Part shown: positions 4,650 through 6,950 of the stretch, piece by piece
Position numbering within the stretch: position 1 is the stretch's first letter
Layout of the letters: every line of letters starts with the position of its first letter
Source: JAVKLU01 sp031538895
GTDB taxonomy: Bacteria > Pseudomonadota > Gammaproteobacteria > Burkholderiales > Burkholderiaceae
Length of the DNA: 6,950 nucleotides
Direction: 5' to 3'
Assembly: GCA_031538895.1 (NCBI GenBank)
Contig: JAVKLU010000080.1
Span: 1 to 6,950 of the forward strand
Made by a program: the position numbers and the translations under genes
Notes under the pieces: model-generated
Seen by the model: only the letters and a program-made list of their open reading frames with translations
What the model was told of the DNA's origin: nothing
Databases searched by the model: none

Positions 4650-4880
4650 ATGGAAACATTACAGCAAAAAATAAGCCGCTTTGGGCAAACTAAACTTGCC
4701 AAAAGTCTAAGGGTATCTCAACCTCAAGTCAGTCATTGGTCTACTGGCATCAAGCCGGTGCCAATTAAGTATGCGCTGGCAATTGAAAATTTAACACATG
4801 GTTTTATCACTAGAAAAGATGTCCGGCCAAATGATTGGCCCGAAATTTGGCCTGACTTAATTGATAAGGCAAAACAATGA
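4650..4880 (+). CDS. cro: Cro/YdaS-like repressor
   Basis: This is a 76-residue single-domain DNA-binding protein. The helix-turn-helix spans about residues 12-36 (KLAKSLRVSQPQVSHWSTGIKPVP), followed by a helix (IKYALAIEN) and the C-terminal RPNDWPEIWPDL motif typical of YdaS/Cro-like phage regulators (usually R-P-D-x-x-W). It sits divergent to cI, as Cro does, and should compete for the same operators to commit to lytic growth. No Shine-Dalgarno precedes the ATG at 4650, and the PR start falls on the same base, so the message is likely leaderless. Its stop overlaps the ATG of a 30-aa ORF (ATGA at 4877-4880). YdaS in Rac-type prophages is toxic when over-expressed; whether this one is cannot be told. 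Confidence 0.88.
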   Translation: METLQQKISRFGQTKLAKSLRVSQPQVSHWSTGIKPVPIKYALAIENLTHGFITRKDVRPNDWPEIWPDLIDKAKQ

Positions 4881-4969
4881 AACTTGCTTACAACATTGCC
4901 AGATTTACTGGCCAGTACGGCGGAATTACAGATCCAAGTAAATCGGTGGAGAAAAAGCATGGAAGTTGA
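4877..4969 (+). CDS. Small ORF bridging cro and the RHH gene (30 aa)
   Basis: The ATG at 4877 overlaps the cro stop (ATGA) and TAAGG lies seven bases before it. The 30-residue product (MKLAYNIARF start, KSVEKKHGS end) overlaps the start of the next gene by 11 bases. It therefore fills exactly the gap that would otherwise break the chain of overlapping genes. It may be a real microprotein or may only carry ribosomes forward to the next start. No family recognised. Confidence 0.45.
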   Translation: MKLAYNIARFTGQYGGITDPSKSVEKKHGS

Positions 4970-5222
4970 TCCAACCCTCGAAGCCCGCAGCGCGGTGTAC
5001 AGTCCGTGGGGAAAGGCTACCAACGAAATAAAAGTACGCTTGCCTGACGAGGTGAAATTTGCCGCCGAGCGAAAAGCATCGGAACTTGGTATTCCTCTTG
5101 GCGAGTATTTACGAGAGCTAGTCATTGTGAATATCTTTGGAGTTGAACATGCGGTGAGTGTACACGCTAAACGCCTGCAATTAGTGGCGACAATCGGCGC
5201 TGAAATAGGGACGATTAAATGA
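4959..5222 (+). CDS. Ribbon-helix-helix (Arc-like) DNA-binding protein
   Basis: From the ATG at 4959 the product has 87 residues. A short leader is followed by an RHH fold: strand NEIKVRLPDE (residues 22-31), helix A EVKFAAERKASELG (31-44) and helix B PLGEYLRELVIVNIFG (46-61), with a further helix after it (VHAKRLQLVATIGAEIG). Such proteins bind DNA as dimers through the strand; in this position it may act as an early regulator in the place of CII. I chose 4959 because GGTGGAG sits seven bases upstream. The longer frame back to TTG 4884 has no ribosome site and overlaps the 30-aa ORF. The stop overlaps the next ATG (ATGA at 5219-5222). Confidence 0.7.
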   Translation: MEVDPTLEARSAVYSPWGKATNEIKVRLPDEVKFAAERKASELGIPLGEYLRELVIVNIFGVEHAVSVHAKRLQLVATIGAEIGTIK

Positions 5223-5512
5223 TAAACCAATCGAAGCATTTTAAAAAAATTAAGGGAGTTACCCCCGCCCACTATGCAGTTAGCAAGTCTGGAAATCAAG
5301 ATTTGCCGCCGAGCGCAATTATTATTGGCCGTAAAAATTTAACTAAATGGTTAAATGAAAATGTTGTGCAGACAACATCGCTAAAAAAGCCAAATAAAAG
5401 AGGTTTTATAAAAATAAAAATCCCAGCTGGGTTAAATAAAAAAAATTTTTTAATGGCTATAAAAAAAATCCAGCTTGGTGATGCCGAGGTGTTAGGGGAG
5501 AGTTTATTTTGA
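5219..5512 (+). CDS. Basic phage protein of unknown function (97 aa)
   Basis: Not recognised. The product is strongly basic, with lysine clusters KHFKKIK near the start, SLKKPNKRGFIKIKIPAG in the middle (about residues 54-71) and NKKNFLMAIKKI after it. That pattern would suit nucleic acid binding, but no motif proves it. The gene is far more AT-rich than its neighbours and contains an A8-T6 tract (5438-5451) and another A8 (5461-5468), places where slippage could alter the frame. Its ATG overlaps the previous stop, and its TGA overlaps the TTG of the next gene, so it is embedded in the coupled operon. Confidence 0.7.
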   Translation: MINQSKHFKKIKGVTPAHYAVSKSGNQDLPPSAIIIGRKNLTKWLNENVVQTTSLKKPNKRGFIKIKIPAGLNKKNFLMAIKKIQLGDAEVLGESLF

Positions 5513-5715
5513 GCATCGTCAAACACACCGACACAGAGCGCGACGAGCATATCCGAAGCGCTCGAATCTACTTGCGTGAAGCGCAGGCAAGACGGCATTT
5601 GAAAAATCAGCGTGGTTTCTGCTTTGTTTTGTTGTCTTGGGAAGCTCGCAATCGGCTTGCGGCTTTGCATCTTGGCACCACCAGTGCTCAAGCTGCGCAA
5701 GGGGTTTTATTTTGA
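5509..5715 (+). CDS. Small conserved-looking phage protein (68 aa), TTG start
   Basis: The TTG at 5509 overlaps the previous stop (TTGA), and AGGGGAG lies about eight bases upstream, so the rare start is convincing. The product is basic and helical: DTERDEHIRSARIYLREAQARR (residues 8-29), then FCFVLLSWEARNRLAAL (38-54), ending in QGVLF. It resembles short proteins with the R-x-Y-L-x-x-A-R-x-R pattern that sit in phage replication regions. No function is known to me. Its stop overlaps the TTG of dam. Confidence 0.65.
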   Translation: MSIVKHTDTERDEHIRSARIYLREAQARRHLKNQRGFCFVLLSWEARNRLAALHLGTTSAQAAQGVLF

Positions 5716-6596
5716 ATACCCCGACAAGACCAGTTTTAAGGTACCACGGCGGCAAGTTCCGTATCGCGGACTGGATTGTTTCATTCTTTCCAGACCATGC
5801 GGCCTATCTTGAACCGTTCGGCGGTGCCGCCAGCGTACTGTTACGCAAACCTCGTGTTGGTACCGAGATTTACAACGACCTTGACTGCGAAGTCGTGAAT
5901 CTGTTTCGTTTGCTCAGAGATTACGAATCAGCAGCAGAGCTTGCACACAGGTTACGTTTCACGGGGTTTGCGCGAGAGGAATTCGACGCATCCTATTTGC
6001 CTCCAATCGACAAAATTGACCAAGCGCATAAGCTCATTGTTCGCTCATTCATGGGGCACGGTAGCGATGCAGCAACCCGCCGCTCACAGCCTGGGTTTCG
6101 GACAAAGCGAAGTCGCTCCAAATCGCAGGGCGGTCAAATGTCAGCATCGCCAGCGAGAGAGTTTTCAACCTTTCCCGATGCGGTACTCGACTTTCATGAG
6201 CGACTTTGCGGCGTGGTCATAGAAAACCGCCCAGCATCGGATTTGATTACTCAGTTCGATAGCCCATCAACTTTGATTTATGCCGACCCGCCTTATTGCC
6301 TATCTTCACGCTCTCTTATGCGTGGGTCGGCAAAAAGCAGTCACGGGTACCGCCACGAAATGACAGACGACGACCACCGAGCACTGGCAGAACGCCTTCA
6401 TAAGTGCGAGTCAATGGTTGTTTTATCTGGCTATGCCACCGCCCTGTATGACCAAGAACTTTACCCAGACTGGCATCGATTCGAGCGTACAGCCGTAGTC
6501 GAGTCAGGCACCACGCGCACAGAGGTGGTTTGGCTAAATCCCGCCTGCACTGCTGCGTTGGTTGGCCAACAGGCACAACAAAGGTTGATTGTATGA
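5712..6596 (+). CDS. dam: Dam-type (D12 class) DNA adenine-N6 methyltransferase
   Basis: From TTG 5712 the protein has 294 residues and all D12-class landmarks in order: LRYHGGKFRIADWI (residues 9-22), the AdoMet-binding motif YLEPFGGAASVLL (32-44), YNDLD (54-58), and the catalytic IYADPPYC with DPPY at 192-195. Enzymes of this class transfer a methyl group from AdoMet to adenine, commonly in GATC; the site here cannot be read from sequence. Phage copies often protect the genome from host restriction or aid replication control. The frame is open 25 codons further up, but TTG 5712 is preferred: AAGGGG lies about seven bases before it, it overlaps the previous stop (TTGA), and homology starts just after it. 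The stop overlaps the ydaU start. Confidence 0.9.
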   Translation: MNTPTRPVLRYHGGKFRIADWIVSFFPDHAAYLEPFGGAASVLLRKPRVGTEIYNDLDCEVVNLFRLLRDYESAAELAHRLRFTGFAREEFDASYLPPIDKIDQAHKLIVRSFMGHGSDAATRRSQPGFRTKRSRSKSQGGQMSASPAREFSTFPDAVLDFHERLCGVVIENRPASDLITQFDSPSTLIYADPPYCLSSRSLMRGSAKSSHGYRHEMTDDDHRALAERLHKCESMVVLSGYATALYDQELYPDWHRFERTAVVESGTTRTEVVWLNPACTAALVGQQAQQRLIV

Positions 6597-6950
6597 ATTT
6601 CTATCACCGATACATGGCGGATTACGCGAAAAAAACAGCGCGCTTATCCTTGGCAGAGCATGGAGCGTACACACTCCTACTGGATGAGGTGTACAGCACC
6701 GAGCAACCATTACCGGCCGATTACCAATCACTTTATCGAATTTGCCGCGCAATGGACAAGCGCGAACAAGAGGCTGTCAAATCAGTAGCAGACACCTATT
6801 TTCCGCTAATTGACGGCGAACGAGCAAACCCAAGAGCTACCCGTGAAATCATCAAAGCAGCGCCGGCGATGCAAGCCGCTCGGTTCAACGGCCTCAAAGG
6901 AGGTAGGCCTAAAAAAGATCCCAGCGGTGTTGGTGTAAATAACCCAGTGG
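6593..6950 (+). CDS. ydaU: YdaU/DUF1376 phage replication-associated protein, 3' end outside window
   Basis: The ATG at 6593 overlaps the dam stop (ATGA), with AAAGG about eight bases upstream, and the frame is open to the window edge (119 residues). MNFYHRYMADYAKKTARLSL followed by EHGAYTLLLDEVYSTEQPLP (residues 22-41) is the DUF1376 signature. The segment IIKAAPAMQAARFNGLKGG (86-104), then RPKK, is the usual end of that domain. Members stand at the start of phage replication modules and are thought to act in initiation as winged-helix-like proteins, typically with a helicase loader next. The gene symbol follows the Rac prophage homologue and marks the family only. Confidence 0.88.
   Translation, partial: MNFYHRYMADYAKKTARLSLAEHGAYTLLLDEVYSTEQPLPADYQSLYRICRAMDKREQEAVKSVADTYFPLIDGERANPRATREIIKAAPAMQAARFNGLKGGRPKKDPSGVGVNNPV

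Noticed and set aside
4884..4958. Longer RHH protein from TTG 4884
   Set aside because: No ribosome site precedes it, and it overlaps the 30-aa ORF. The ATG at 4959 has GGTGGAG at a good distance.
4733..5299. 188-codon minus-strand ORF
   Set aside because: It is antisense to cro, the RHH gene and part of the next gene, has no ribosome site that I can see, and encodes nothing recognisable.
5296..5700. 134-codon minus-strand ORF
   Set aside because: It is antisense to the 97-aa and 68-aa genes, which have ribosome sites and coupled starts; its composition follows from them.
5637..5711. 25-codon extension of the Dam protein
   Set aside because: It overlaps the 68-aa gene in another frame. TTG 5712 has a Shine-Dalgarno, matches the overlap pattern and starts where family similarity begins.

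Overview
The window is the immunity and early region of a lambdoid temperate phage, most likely a prophage in a Gram-negative host (Pseudomonadota, perhaps a beta- or gammaproteobacterium). This rests on divergent CI and Cro repressors, a Dam methylase, a YdaU/DUF1376 replication gene, a Bro-N gene and an HI1419/HI1420-type toxin-antitoxin pair. GC is moderate in the core early genes and clearly lower in the immunity region and in the genes downstream of cI. No integrase, tRNA, CRISPR array, insertion sequence or attachment site is visible.

Left arm (1-2720). A Bro-N gene (minus strand, cut by the window edge) lies behind a strong promoter and a 240-nt structured leader that stays open in its frame. 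A toxin-antitoxin pair (799-1425, plus) then faces a leftward set of an 86-aa acidic protein, a 34-aa ORF and a PD-(D/E)XK nuclease with four Fe-S-type cysteines. This leftward set starts at a promoter (2680-2720) that is almost a copy of the cro promoter. I read it as PL/OL.

Immunity core (2762-4880). The leftward cI operon is cI, then three small exported or membrane proteins, then a strong terminator just upstream of PL. This is where lambda carries cI-rexA-rexB, but the three proteins show no resemblance to Rex that I can see. Divergently, cro (YdaS-like) starts at PR. OR (4603-4643) and OL (2680-2720) each carry two copies of TTNNCTNAGNNAA-like sites with centres 24 bp apart.

Right arm (4650-6950). 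The early operon is cro, a 30-aa ORF, a ribbon-helix-helix protein, a 97-aa protein, a 68-aa protein, dam and ydaU. Every junction is a stop/start overlap, and two genes use TTG starts.

Working model: in the lysogen CI shuts PR and PL while the three downstream proteins are co-expressed with it. On induction PR switches on replication genes and Dam, and PL switches on the 86-aa protein and the nuclease. CI lacks a visible Ala-Gly cleavage site, so an antirepressor route to induction is worth considering.
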